From: M55B177 sp034722275
GTDB lineage: Bacteria > Chloroflexota > Dehalococcoidia > GIF9 > AB-539-J10
Direction: 5' to 3'
Assembly (NCBI GenBank): GCA_034722275.1
Contig: JAYENW010000001.1
Span: 124,001-188,000 of the forward strand
DNA length: 64,000 nt
Positions 33,789 through 43,054 of the stretch are shown here, piece by piece. Position 1 is the first letter of the stretch; the number at the start of each line of letters is the position of its first letter. The position numbers and the translations under genes were made by a program. The notes under the pieces were generated by a model that ran no database searches, was not told the DNA's origin, and was given only the letters and a program-made list of their open reading frames with translations.

Positions 33789-34694
33789 ATGAAGATTGTA
33801 TTGAAGACCAGCTTACCTCTTCCTTTATTCCGCCGCGGCAAAGTAAGGGATATTTACGATTTGGGTGATAAATTGCTTATAGTGTCTACCGATCGCATTT
33901 CTGCTTTTGATGTTGTGCTACCCTGCGGCATTCCCGACAAGGGTAAGGTGCTTAATCAACTTTCAGCTTTCTGGTTTGAAAAAACAAAGAATATCATGCC
34001 TAACCACCTTATTAAAGTAGTCGATGGCGACCTCACTCTGAACGATGTGGAAAGTCTTTCGGACTATTCTGGTGAGTTACCTGACTATCTTCTGGGTCGC
34101 TCTATGCTTGTGAGTAAAGCTGAACGCATCTCGGTGGAATGCGTCGTTCGGGGTTATCTGGCAGGCTCGGCGTGGGTGGAATATAGGGAGACAGGAAAGG
34201 TTGGTGAGGATCTTTTACCTTCAGGGATGAAAGAAAGTCAAGAATTACCTCACACCATCTTCACTCCCACTACTAAGAGTGATACAGAGCATGACCGTCC
34301 TCTAACTGAAGGGGATATAGAAAGCCTTGGCATTAAGTACTTGCTTGAAGAATTAAAAGAGAAGAGCTTACTCGTTTATGACTATGCCCGGGATTATGCC
34401 AGAAGCAGGGGCATTATCATCGCTGATACCAAATTTGAATTTGGTATCATAAATGGAAAGCTGGCCATTGTGGATGAATTGCTGACACCTGATTCCAGCC
34501 GCTTCTGGAGCATCAGTCAATATAAGGTTGGTTTTTGCCAGTCCAGCCTTGATAAGCAGCCAGTGCGTGATTGGCTGACAGCGTCAGGGTGGGATAAGGA
34601 ACCGCCAGCTCCTATGTTGCCGCAGGAGGTGGTTGAAGGGACAACAAGAAGATATCGCGAAGTCTATAGCAAACTGACCGGACAGACTATCTGA
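33789..34694 (+). CDS. purC: Phosphoribosylaminoimidazole-succinocarboxamide synthase
   Basis: SAICAR synthetase: ligates aspartate to CAIR using ATP. The 301-residue protein belongs to the longer type, with RRGKVRDIYDLGDKLLIVSTDR near the N-terminus, VECVVRGYLAGSAWVEY near 117-133 and DELLTPDSSRFW near 228-239. Its product is the substrate of the PurB encoded just upstream. Confidence 0.97.
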   Translation: MKIVLKTSLPLPLFRRGKVRDIYDLGDKLLIVSTDRISAFDVVLPCGIPDKGKVLNQLSAFWFEKTKNIMPNHLIKVVDGDLTLNDVESLSDYSGELPDYLLGRSMLVSKAERISVECVVRGYLAGSAWVEYRETGKVGEDLLPSGMKESQELPHTIFTPTTKSDTEHDRPLTEGDIESLGIKYLLEELKEKSLLVYDYARDYARSRGIIIADTKFEFGIINGKLAIVDELLTPDSSRFWSISQYKVGFCQSSLDKQPVRDWLTASGWDKEPPAPMLPQEVVEGTTRRYREVYSKLTGQTI

Positions 34695-34717
34695 ATGAAC
34701 ATGCGAGGAGTTCTGAA

Positions 34718-34966
34718 ATGTACTTAGCTAAAGTTTATATTATCTTAAAGCCTACAGTTAATGACCCTCAGGGCTTGACTATCAAAGGGGCGTTGCATAA
34801 CTTGGGCTTCAGCGAAGTAACCAGCGTTCGGGCAGGCAAGTATATAGAAATGAAGATAGATCAAGATAGGCAAGATAAAGCCCGAGGAGAGATTGACCAG
34901 ATGTGCCGCAAGTTGCTAGCCAATCCTGTTATTGAGGACTACTCCTTCAGCTTAGAGGAAATTTAG
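34718..34966 (+). CDS. purS: Phosphoribosylformylglycinamidine synthase subunit PurS
   Basis: Small subunit that bridges PurL and PurQ in the three-part FGAM synthase. The 82-residue protein has the family pattern VYIILKPTVNDPQGLTIKGAL near residues 6-26 and NPVIEDYSF at the end. It ends the purine gene set; purQ and purL do not follow, and argF comes after a 96-base gap. Confidence 0.95.
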   Translation: MYLAKVYIILKPTVNDPQGLTIKGALHNLGFSEVTSVRAGKYIEMKIDQDRQDKARGEIDQMCRKLLANPVIEDYSFSLEEI

Positions 34967-35062
34967 CGCCTAAGCTCTTTTCTGTGACGCTTTCGCTCCA
35001 TTTGTAACTCAAGAATGGTATGCTAAACTTATAGTACCAAGCTCATAGCCCGGGGGTAATGA

Positions 35063-35992
35063 ATGAAAAGAGATTTGCTTTCGATATCTGATCTCAGTTG
35101 TGAGGAAATTGAGCAGCTTATCAAAGAAGCTCTCATGATAAAGCAAAAAGGTACGTCTCACTCTCTTTCAGGAAAGGTTTTAGCTCTTCTTTTTGAGAAA
35201 CCTTCCTTGCGCACTAAGACTAGCTTTGAGGTGGCCATGCATCACATGGGTGGAGACGCTGTTTATCTGTCTCCAGGCGAGGTGGGCTTGGGTGAACGGG
35301 AGCAAGTTTCTGATGTGGCCAGAACGCTCAGTCGTTACGTTGATGGTATCGCTACACGCACATTTTCTCACGATACGTTGTGCACTCTGGCTGAGTATTC
35401 ATCTGTGCCTGTTATCAATGCGCTGTCTGATTGGGAACACCCCTGTCAGGCACTCTCTGACCTGCTTACTATATATGAAAAAAAAGGCAGGCTCTCAAGA
35501 TTAACCATGGCGTTTATTGGCGATGGTAATAATGTAGCTAATAGTTTGTTTCTTGCTGCTTCGCTTGTGGGCATGAATTTCTCTATTGCCTCTCCTTCGG
35601 CTTATGAGATCAACCAAGAGGTATTAGCCCGAGGCAAAGAGCTTGCTATTTCCAGCGGCAGCAAGGTCAAGCTGACTGATAAACCTTATGAGGCAGTTAA
35701 AGATGCTGATGTGGTATACACTGATGTGTGGACTAGTATGGGCCAAGAAGCTGAAGCAGAGAAGCGACGCGTTGTTTTTTCCGGTTATCAGGTAAATCAT
35801 AAATTGTTGGACTTGGCTAAACAGGATGTTTTATTTATGCATCCTTTGCCTGCCCACCATGGAGAAGAGATTTCGATAAATTTACTGGATGATTCCAGGT
35901 CGGTGGTCTTTGATCAGGCGGAGAATAGGCTTCACCTCCAAAAGGCGCTGTTAGTCAAAATGCTTTTGTCATTGGGGATATTGATGAAATGA
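35063..35992 (+). CDS. argF: Ornithine carbamoyltransferase
   Basis: Transfers carbamoyl phosphate to ornithine, giving citrulline for arginine synthesis. The 309-residue protein has the carbamoyl phosphate loop EKPSLRTKTSFE near 49-60, HPCQALSDL near 131-139 and MHPLPAHHGEE near 263-273. The last motif is odd: most ornithine transcarbamylases have HCLPA, where the Cys contacts ornithine, and here it is Pro. DVWTSMGQE near 224 supports ornithine-type specificity (the family usually shows DVWxSMG). Its end overlaps der by 4 bases. Confidence 0.92.
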   Translation: MKRDLLSISDLSCEEIEQLIKEALMIKQKGTSHSLSGKVLALLFEKPSLRTKTSFEVAMHHMGGDAVYLSPGEVGLGEREQVSDVARTLSRYVDGIATRTFSHDTLCTLAEYSSVPVINALSDWEHPCQALSDLLTIYEKKGRLSRLTMAFIGDGNNVANSLFLAASLVGMNFSIASPSAYEINQEVLARGKELAISSGSKVKLTDKPYEAVKDADVVYTDVWTSMGQEAEAEKRRVVFSGYQVNHKLLDLAKQDVLFMHPLPAHHGEEISINLLDDSRSVVFDQAENRLHLQKALLVKMLLSLGILMK

Positions 35993-37347
35993 CGGAACCT
36001 ATCCTTGCTATTGTGGGCAGAACTAATGTGGGCAAATCTACTCTGCTGAATCGTTTGGCTAGCAGACGTCTGGCCATAGTTGCTGGTTTGCCGGGAACCA
36101 CAAGAGACCGTCTCTTTGCTTCGGTCACTTGGCGAGGACGAGAGATGACCTTGGTTGACACCGGCGGTTACTTTCCAGGCCCTTCGCTTGATTCGACAAA
36201 GTTGCCTCTGCATCAAAAGGTGGCATCTCAAATAAAAACAGCCATTACTCAAGCTGATGCCATAATTTTTCTCGTAGATGGTAAGGATGGAATTATTGGT
36301 GCCGATGAGGAAATAGCCCAGATGCTGCGTGGAACAGGCAAGCCTGTGATACTGGCAGTAAATAAGATAGATTCCTTTAAATGGCAAACTCAAGCTGCTA
36401 ACTTCTATCGCCTTGGGACAGGACAGCCTATACCTATCAGTGCCTATCATAACCTGGGAATAGAGAGGCTGCTAGAGGCTGTCCTGGCTCTTCTTCCTGC
36501 GCCATCTGAAAAGCTTTCCCTTCCGCCGGAAGCGAAACTGGCGATTGTGGGAAGACCCAATGTGGGGAAGTCAACTTTGCTGAATGCTTTGTTAACTGAA
36601 GAAAGAGCTGTTGTTGATGATGTTCCCGGAACAACGCGCGATTCTTTGGATGCGGTGGTTCAGTGGCATGATAAGAGAATTTTGCTTATTGACACCGCCG
36701 GTATCAAACGGCGGGGCAAAGTTGCTAGAGGTATTGATTATTACAGTCTGCTTCGTGCTCTCCAGGCTATTAATCGTTGCGATGTTGCCTTGTTGATGAT
36801 CGATGCCACTGAGTTTGTTACTGCCCAAGATATGCATATTGCTAGGTATATTATGGAACTTGGGAGAGGGATAATATTGGCAATCAATAAATGGGATCTT
36901 ATTCCCATAGTGCAAAGGCGGGAGTTTCAGCATCTTCTTTCATTGCGGTTCAGATTCCTGTCTTATGCTCCCTTTCTTTATATTTCTGCTAAACTGAGGG
37001 AAGATACAGATAGAATTTTGCCTGAAGCATGGCGTATTTGGCAGCAGAGCCAGAAGAAAGTAGCGCAATCAGAAGTTGACAAAGCAGTGAAACAAGCAGT
37101 GAGCAGCCATCCTCCTGCTGTTAAAGGAATGAGACGACTACGAATTATCAAGGCCTACCAGGATGAATCTAGCCCGGGATCATTCATTCTGTCGGTCAAT
37201 GACCCTGGATTAGTCCATTCCTCTTATCAGCGCTATCTGGAGAAGCAGCTGCGCCGCAGTTTTGGTTTTCAGGGTGTTCCCTTGCGGTTGATTTTCAGCA
37301 AATATCGTAGTAAAAATAGAAGGGAACCGGAGATGATGCAAGTATGA
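35989..37347 (+). CDS. der: Ribosome biogenesis GTPase Der (EngA)
   Basis: GTPase with two G domains, needed for 50S subunit assembly. The 452-residue protein shows GRTNVGKSTLLNRL (about 9-22) with NKID near 122 in domain 1, and GRPNVGKSTLLNAL (about 186-199) with NKWD near 302 in domain 2, then a KH-like C-terminal domain (about 355-440). It overlaps argF upstream and plsY downstream by 4 bases each (ATGA), so the three are tightly coupled. Confidence 0.97.
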   Translation: MTEPILAIVGRTNVGKSTLLNRLASRRLAIVAGLPGTTRDRLFASVTWRGREMTLVDTGGYFPGPSLDSTKLPLHQKVASQIKTAITQADAIIFLVDGKDGIIGADEEIAQMLRGTGKPVILAVNKIDSFKWQTQAANFYRLGTGQPIPISAYHNLGIERLLEAVLALLPAPSEKLSLPPEAKLAIVGRPNVGKSTLLNALLTEERAVVDDVPGTTRDSLDAVVQWHDKRILLIDTAGIKRRGKVARGIDYYSLLRALQAINRCDVALLMIDATEFVTAQDMHIARYIMELGRGIILAINKWDLIPIVQRREFQHLLSLRFRFLSYAPFLYISAKLREDTDRILPEAWRIWQQSQKKVAQSEVDKAVKQAVSSHPPAVKGMRRLRIIKAYQDESSPGSFILSVNDPGLVHSSYQRYLEKQLRRSFGFQGVPLRLIFSKYRSKNRREPEMMQV

Positions 37348-37982
37348 TAATAACCAAATTCATTGTTAGCATGATTATTGGCTATCTCTTGGGCTCTATA
37401 CCCTTTGGGTTGATAGTGAGTAAATTAGCTAAGGGTGTTGATGTGAGACAATATGGAAGCGGGAAGACAGGTGCTACTAATGTAATGAGAGCTGCAGGAA
37501 CTAAATTCGGCGCTCTGACTATAGCTCTTGATGTAGCTAAAGCTGTTGTAGCAGTTATGCTGGCTAAGCTGATTGTAGGAAGTGATGTTATTTACCTTGG
37601 CACTGTCCTTCTCAATTGGCAGGTAGCGCAGGTTGTCACAGGACTGGCAGTGCTTGCCGGGCATAGCTGGCCAGTATTTGCCAAGTTCAAGGGTGGCAGA
37701 GGTGTAACCGCATTTTTTGGCACAATGTTTGCCATTTATCCCCCAGCAGCTTTGGTGGGCACTGAGGTTTGGGTTGCAGTGGCACTGCACAGTCGGCATA
37801 TGTCCTCGGGCTCTATCTTGGGCATCACCGCCACCTGGTGTTTAATGATTCCTTTGACTATTGCCTATGATTTGCCGCCAATTTATCTCGCCTACGCATT
37901 AGTTGCCATGGGACTGGTTATTTATCAACACCGCGATAACATCAAAAGACTGAGACAGGGAACAGAGCGTCGTTTCTTCTAG
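37344..37982 (+). CDS. plsY: Glycerol-3-phosphate acyltransferase PlsY
   Basis: Membrane enzyme that acylates glycerol-3-phosphate from acyl-phosphate, the first step of phospholipid synthesis. The 212-residue protein has hydrophobic helices and the three family motifs: GSIPFGLIVSK near 17, QYGSGKTGATNVMR near 36-49 and KFKGGRGVTAFFG near 114-126. gpsA, encoding the supplier of its substrate, follows after 2 bases. Confidence 0.96.
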   Translation: MIITKFIVSMIIGYLLGSIPFGLIVSKLAKGVDVRQYGSGKTGATNVMRAAGTKFGALTIALDVAKAVVAVMLAKLIVGSDVIYLGTVLLNWQVAQVVTGLAVLAGHSWPVFAKFKGGRGVTAFFGTMFAIYPPAALVGTEVWVAVALHSRHMSSGSILGITATWCLMIPLTIAYDLPPIYLAYALVAMGLVIYQHRDNIKRLRQGTERRFF

Positions 37983-37984
37983 TC

Positions 37985-39022
37985 ATGCCTAAAGCTGCTA
38001 TCATAGGTAACACCACCTGGGGCAGGACTTTAGCTGCCTTGCTGGGGGATAAAGGGGTAGCAGTAAAGGTCTGGACACGGAGCAGGACAGAAGCTGAAGA
38101 ACTGAACCAGGGAAAGTATAGCTATTCTTCTACCGATTGCATCGAAGAAGCTCTGGATAAGGCTGATCTGGTAATCTGGGCGGTTCCCTCTCAAAAGCTG
38201 AGGCAAAATGTCATCCTCGCCAAGTCCTATCTCACTGACTCTATGCTATTGGTTAGCGCCGCTAAAGGGCTGGAGGTAGACACCGGAGACAGGATGTCTC
38301 AGGTTATAGCGGAGGAAATTTCTTCTGATTTGAGGGGGCAAATTTGTGTTCTTTCAGGCCCCAATTTAGCTAAAGAAATTGCACAGGGTCTACCTGCTGC
38401 TGCGGTAGTCGCTTCTGAAAACATAACTGTCGCTGAAAAGGTGCGAGAACTACTAGAATGCCCTCATTTTACGCTTTTTACCAGCGAGGATGTTATTGGG
38501 GTAGAGTTGGGAGGTGCCTTTAAAAACATTGTGGCTTTGGGGGCGGGGGTGATGGATGGCTTGGGTTTGGGTGATAACGCTAAATCTGCTTTTATCACCT
38601 ATGGTTGGGCTGAGCTTGTTTCCCTGGGGACAGTTTTAGGAGCCAATGCTGCTACCTTTTATGGCTTGGCTGGTTTGGGGGATTTGGTAACCACCTGCGC
38701 TGGCAATCTCAGCCGTAATCATTATGTTGGTTATGAATTGGCTAAAGGTCGCCCTCTATCTGAGATACGTGCTTCTATGCCCCAGGTTGCCGAAGGCGTT
38801 TACACCTCCGTGGCGGCTCATCAGCTAGCCTTAAAACTGGGGAAAGAATTGCCCATGGTTGATACTATTTATGATATCCTGTTTCAGGATTTGCCTGTGA
38901 AAGAAGCCATAGCTGCCTTCAAGAAACTGGCAGCGGCTCATTATCAACCTTCTTTAAGCATCTTAAATGAATTTGCTCCTCACGAAGTTCCTATTATCGT
39001 GAAAGGGGAGCCGAAGTCCTGA
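37985..39022 (+). CDS. gpsA: Glycerol-3-phosphate dehydrogenase [NAD(P)+]
   Basis: Reduces dihydroxyacetone phosphate to glycerol-3-phosphate for lipid synthesis. The 345-residue protein has an N-terminal nucleotide fold with GNTTWGRTLA (the family usually shows GxGxxGxA), VLSGPNLAKEIAQGLP near 120-135, and the catalytic-domain sequence ELGGAFKNIVALGAGVMDGL near 177-196 with the active Lys. TCAGNLSRNHYVG near 236 is also conserved. It completes the argF-der-plsY-gpsA run and converges on dnaJ. Confidence 0.96.
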   Translation: MPKAAIIGNTTWGRTLAALLGDKGVAVKVWTRSRTEAEELNQGKYSYSSTDCIEEALDKADLVIWAVPSQKLRQNVILAKSYLTDSMLLVSAAKGLEVDTGDRMSQVIAEEISSDLRGQICVLSGPNLAKEIAQGLPAAAVVASENITVAEKVRELLECPHFTLFTSEDVIGVELGGAFKNIVALGAGVMDGLGLGDNAKSAFITYGWAELVSLGTVLGANAATFYGLAGLGDLVTTCAGNLSRNHYVGYELAKGRPLSEIRASMPQVAEGVYTSVAAHQLALKLGKELPMVDTIYDILFQDLPVKEAIAAFKKLAAAHYQPSLSILNEFAPHEVPIIVKGEPKS

Positions 39023-39064
39023 CTTGAATCAAATGGAGAGGCAATTGAAAAGATTAAATGAGGG

Positions 39065-40144
39065 TTAATTCCCAGATATCTTGAATCTGGGTAGGACCTT
39101 GGCTAATTCTTCAAAAAGGTAGCGTTGGTTTTTATCCAATCCTTGGGGAGTAACCACTTGAATCTTGATAAGAAAATCCCCCTTCCCTCTGCTCCTGATA
39201 TAGGAAATTCCTTTGCCCTTGAGACACAGAATTTTCCCACTCTGCGTGCCCGGTGGTATCTTTAGAGATATATTGCCGTTTAAAGATGGGATATTTATCT
39301 CATCACCCAGTACGGCCTGAGCAAAATTAATGGGGAGCTCGCAAAGAATATCGTTCCCTTCCCTGTGGAACAATTTATGTGGCTTAACTGAAAGTGCAAG
39401 GTGAAGGTCACCAGGTGGGCCTCCGTACAAACCAAGGTTGCCTTCACCTTCAAGGAGTATGCTGTAGCCATCGTCTACCCCAGCGGGGATATCAACGGTC
39501 AGTTTGCGCTTCATTCTTATTCTTCCACTCCCACGGCACTGGTGACAGGGGTTGCTTATCACAGTGCCACTTCCCTTACAGCGGGGGCAGGTCGTGGTAT
39601 GGGCAAAACGTCCGAAAATACTCTGTTGCACTCTCCTCACCTGCCCCACCCCCTGACATTCAGGACAGACCTGAGGGTTTGTTCCTGGTTTGCTACCAAC
39701 TCCATGGCATGAAGGACATACCTCTAGGCGTTCTATTTCCACCTCCTTCTTGCAGCCAAAAACAGCCTCTTCGAAAGAAAGAGTAAGGTGACTATACTGG
39801 TTGTCGCCCTTTTGCGGAATGTGCTGAGCGGTTCTCCCGAATGGAGACTCAGCAAAACCCCCAAAGAAGGATTCGAAGATATCCCCCAGGCCACCAAAGT
39901 TAAAGTCAGGAAACTCTCCTTCATTAATCACTCGGCCATAATGGTCATAGCTACTCCTTTTCCCAGGATCGGAAAGTACTTGATAAGCTTCATTTATTTC
40001 CTTAAATTTTTCTTCAGCTCCTGGATCCCTATTGTGATCGGGATGATACTGGAAAGCCAATTTGCGAAAAGCTCCCTTGATCTCTGCTTCACTGGCATTA
40101 CGCGGCACTCCCAGTACTTGGTAATAATCTTGCTTTACCGCCAT
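39065..40144 (-). CDS. dnaJ: Chaperone DnaJ
   Basis: Hsp40 co-chaperone that feeds substrates to DnaK. The 359-residue protein has the J domain (about 1-70, with YHPDHNRD carrying HPD), a Gly/Phe-rich region (about 80-100), four CxxCxGxG zinc repeats (about 137-208) and the C-terminal substrate-binding domains. dnaK and grpE are not adjacent. The promoter at 40153-40181 would start the transcript almost at the ATG, so the message may be leaderless. No CIRCE element is visible. Confidence 0.96.
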   Translation of the reverse strand: MAVKQDYYQVLGVPRNASEAEIKGAFRKLAFQYHPDHNRDPGAEEKFKEINEAYQVLSDPGKRSSYDHYGRVINEGEFPDFNFGGLGDIFESFFGGFAESPFGRTAQHIPQKGDNQYSHLTLSFEEAVFGCKKEVEIERLEVCPSCHGVGSKPGTNPQVCPECQGVGQVRRVQQSIFGRFAHTTTCPRCKGSGTVISNPCHQCRGSGRIRMKRKLTVDIPAGVDDGYSILLEGEGNLGLYGGPPGDLHLALSVKPHKLFHREGNDILCELPINFAQAVLGDEINIPSLNGNISLKIPPGTQSGKILCLKGKGISYIRSRGKGDFLIKIQVVTPQGLDKNQRYLFEELAKVLPRFKISGN

Positions 40145-40152
40145 AATCTTTA

Positions 40153-40181
40153 AGTATAAGATTTTATGGTTATATTGGCAA
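40153..40181 (-). promoter_or_regulatory. Promoter of dnaJ, nearly leaderless
   Basis: On the minus strand TTGCCA (40176-40181) and TATACT (40153-40158) are 17 bases apart. The -10 box ends only 8 bases before the ATG, so transcription would begin within one to three bases of the start codon; there is no room for a Shine-Dalgarno. Confidence 0.55.
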
Positions 40182-40205
40182 ATTTTGTGAAGGGATTGTT
40201 ACAAG

Positions 40206-42635
40206 TTAGGACAATCCTACCGGATCGACATCCACAGTCCATCCCTGTTGCAAAGTCAGTCCTGAGAATATCTGAGCTGGATTGGAACCGCGGAGTATCA
40301 GTTGCCAGCGATACCTGCCCCGGATTCTGGCGCTAAAAGCGGGCATGGGGCCAATCAAGTTTAGGTCACTTAAACCTTTGCTCTCTTTTTCCGCCATGAT
40401 GATATGGCTCATTTTTTCTGTTTCACGGCGGCATTGGTCATTATTGGTGTGAGTATATGCCAGACGAATGAGCTGGCTGAATGGGGGGTAATGGTATTGA
40501 TGCCGGTAATTTATCTCTTGCTCATAGAATCCTAAATAGTCGTGTTTAGCAGCGGCCTGAATGGCATAGTTTTCGGGCGAGTATGTTTGGATGATAACTT
40601 TCCCTGCTTTGACTCCACGGCCAGCTCTTCCAGCTACTTGACATAAGAGTTGAAAAGTGCGCTCACCAGTACGAAAATCGGGAAAGTTGAGTCCTGTGTC
40701 AGCACTTATTATCCCGGCTAACGTGACTTGCGGCAGGTCTAAGCCTTTGGCGATCATCTGGGTGCCAATAAGTATATCTGCCTTGTGGTCACGAAACTTT
40801 TGCAATAATTCCTCGTGAGCATATCTCCGTGTGATCACATCTTTATCCCAGCGGAGTGTTCTTGCCTGGGGGAAAAGGTGCTTAACCTCTTCCTCCACTC
40901 TTTGGGTGCCCACCCCGAAAAACCTGAGATTAGAGCTGAAGCACTGAGGGCAGGATGAAGGTACTGGCATGGAATAGCTACAACGATGGCAGGTCAGTTT
41001 TCTTTCTGCTGAGTGATAGGTAAGAGCTACCGAGCAGCGGGGACAACGGAAGACAAAATGGCAGTGACGACATTGAATAAATGTAGCTGTGCCGCGGCGA
41101 TTAAGGAATAAAATTATTTGTTCATCTCTTTCTAGAGTTTTCTCTATAGCAGTGGATAAAGAACGGCTTAGCAGGCTGGTATTTCCCTCCTTCAATTCCT
41201 TTTTTAAGTCCACTATACTCACTTCAGGCAAAGGTGAGTAGCCATGTGGTGTAATTCTCTCCTTTAACGATATTATTTTGTACTTACCTGATTGCGCCTG
41301 GTGAAAGCTCTCAATGTCTGGTGTGGCGCTGCCCAGAATGACAGCAGCACCGCTAAGCTGTGCTAATTTAATAGCTACGTCTCTGGCGTGGTAACGAGGG
41401 GATTTGTCTTCTTGCTTGTAAGTCCATTCATGTTCCTCATCTATGATAATAAGCCCGAGGTCAGACTGGGGGGAAAATAAAGCACTTCTGGGACCAATAA
41501 CCACGCTGCAGTTTCCTTCCATTATCCACTGCCATTCATCGAATTGTTCTCCTGCTGAAAGACCACTGTGTAACACTGCTACTTGTCCGGGAAAGCGGCT
41601 GGCAAACCTTTCCACTATTTGAGCGGTGAGAGCAATTTCAGGGACGAGACAGATGCCACGCTTACCTTGAGAGACGATCTTGGCTAAAGCTCTTAGGTAA
41701 AGTTCTGTCTTGCCACTGCCAGTGACACCGAACAGAAGAAATATGGGCGATGAGCTATTGCCAATATTGTTTAGCCTATCCTCGATTGATTTCCATGCGC
41801 TTTCTTGGGATGAGGTTAAGTTTGGAGGTAACTTGGACTCAATATTGAAATGAGATAATGGGTCTCGCCTGACATTAATCTTCTCTATGGAGGCAATGTT
41901 GCGCTGTACCAGGGCTTTTATTGACACCAAAGAGCAGTTGGCGCGCTTCTCAGCTTCATTGACGAGAATTGGTTGAGCTTGTTTATCCAGAACTTCTAGA
42001 AGCGCTACCTGCTTGAAAGCTCGGGACTTATTCAATTTGGAGATCTCGGTAGCAACTTCGTTATGTCTTATTTCTAGCTTTATGTAGGTGCATGATTTTG
42101 GTTTTATCTTGGTTTTTTCTAGTTTCTCGTTCTTTATTAGTAAAGCATGGCGAAGGAGAGGAACAACGAGCTGTTTAGCTTTAGTTTTCCCAAATTTTCT
42201 CTCCAGTGCTGGCAAGCTTACCTTTCTTTTGCTCTCTATGAATTTGAGGACTTGTTTTTGTCTTAAGGGAAGAGAAGATGTATCTGTGTGAGTGTTTGCT
42301 GGCTGGAAATAGGTAGTGATCTTGTGTCCAAAATCTGGTGGTAGCATTAAAGCCAGAGAATCGAAAAGAGGCGCAAGATAATGCTGGCTTATCCATTGAG
42401 CAAGTTCTATCTGCAGAGGTGATAGCAAAGTGTGTTCGCTAATGACATCAATTATCTCTTTGACTGTTTCCAGCGAAGTTTGCTCGCTTAGCTTGACGAC
42501 AATGCCGGGGACATTTCTGGAACCAAAGGGCACCCAAACTGCCTGTCCTAAATCAATATCTAAGTGAGGTGGTGTGGCGTAGCAAAATGTGGGATGTATC
42601 GCAGGAAAATTAACTGCTACCTCAGCATACCTCAT
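40206..42635 (-). CDS. priA: Primosomal protein N' (replication restart helicase PriA)
   Basis: Superfamily 2 helicase that restarts stalled forks. The 809-residue protein has an N-terminal fork-binding domain (about 1-100), Walker A GVTGSGKTELY near 305, the DEEH box in IIIDEEHEWTYKQ near 397, eight zinc cysteines in a cluster (CRHC...CPRC...CHRC...CPQC, about 520-565) and helicase motifs V-VI (GTQMIAKGLDLPQV and QVAGRAGR). It starts 8 bases after the end of rplS on the same strand. Confidence 0.96.
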   Translation of the reverse strand: MRYAEVAVNFPAIHPTFCYATPPHLDIDLGQAVWVPFGSRNVPGIVVKLSEQTSLETVKEIIDVISEHTLLSPLQIELAQWISQHYLAPLFDSLALMLPPDFGHKITTYFQPANTHTDTSSLPLRQKQVLKFIESKRKVSLPALERKFGKTKAKQLVVPLLRHALLIKNEKLEKTKIKPKSCTYIKLEIRHNEVATEISKLNKSRAFKQVALLEVLDKQAQPILVNEAEKRANCSLVSIKALVQRNIASIEKINVRRDPLSHFNIESKLPPNLTSSQESAWKSIEDRLNNIGNSSSPIFLLFGVTGSGKTELYLRALAKIVSQGKRGICLVPEIALTAQIVERFASRFPGQVAVLHSGLSAGEQFDEWQWIMEGNCSVVIGPRSALFSPQSDLGLIIIDEEHEWTYKQEDKSPRYHARDVAIKLAQLSGAAVILGSATPDIESFHQAQSGKYKIISLKERITPHGYSPLPEVSIVDLKKELKEGNTSLLSRSLSTAIEKTLERDEQIILFLNRRGTATFIQCRHCHFVFRCPRCSVALTYHSAERKLTCHRCSYSMPVPSSCPQCFSSNLRFFGVGTQRVEEEVKHLFPQARTLRWDKDVITRRYAHEELLQKFRDHKADILIGTQMIAKGLDLPQVTLAGIISADTGLNFPDFRTGERTFQLLCQVAGRAGRGVKAGKVIIQTYSPENYAIQAAAKHDYLGFYEQEINYRHQYHYPPFSQLIRLAYTHTNNDQCRRETEKMSHIIMAEKESKGLSDLNLIGPMPAFSARIRGRYRWQLILRGSNPAQIFSGLTLQQGWTVDVDPVGLS

Positions 42636-42643
42636 TCAGTATA

Positions 42644-43054
42644 CTATGATGATTGCGCTTCCTCTGAAGAGAGCCGATTTTCATCTTCTTGGGAAGCGGC
42701 TTGCACAGTTACTTTTTCTTGCCTTTCCTTCAGCCTGCTCTGCTTGGCACTGAGATGGCGCATGTAGTAAAGCTTTGCGCGGCGTACTTTGCCATGCTTT
42801 AAAACCTCAATATCTTTAATAGCGGTTGATTGAAAAGGGAGTGTGTACTCTACCCCAATACCATAACTTATCTTTCTTACAGTGAAAGTCCCTCCGTTGA
42901 CACTTTTCCTCAGTCTGATCACCATTCCTTGAAAGTGTTGTAAGCGTTCCTTATCCCCCTCGGTAGTTCTGATACTGAGTTTAATTGCATCTCCAGGGTG
43001 TATCTGAGGAATATTTGGGTCTATTTTATATTGGACAACTTCTTGAATATCCAT
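42644..43054 (-). CDS. rplS: 50S ribosomal protein bL19
   Basis: Large-subunit protein at the subunit interface. The 136-residue protein holds IHPGDAIKLSIRTTEGDKER near 18-37 and the FPFQS-like LPFQSTAIKDIEVLKHGKVRRAKLYY block near 73-98. A charged Gln/Glu/Ser-rich tail of about 30 residues extends beyond the usual end. The ATG at 43054 gives the normal N-terminus and lies inside the last codons of trmD (34-base overlap). Confidence 0.96.
   Translation of the reverse strand: MDIQEVVQYKIDPNIPQIHPGDAIKLSIRTTEGDKERLQHFQGMVIRLRKSVNGGTFTVRKISYGIGVEYTLPFQSTAIKDIEVLKHGKVRRAKLYYMRHLSAKQSRLKERQEKVTVQAASQEDENRLSSEEAQSS

Noticed and set aside
35932..36450. Open minus-strand frame of 172 codons over argF/der
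   Set aside because: It lies wholly antisense to two conserved genes and its residues look random.
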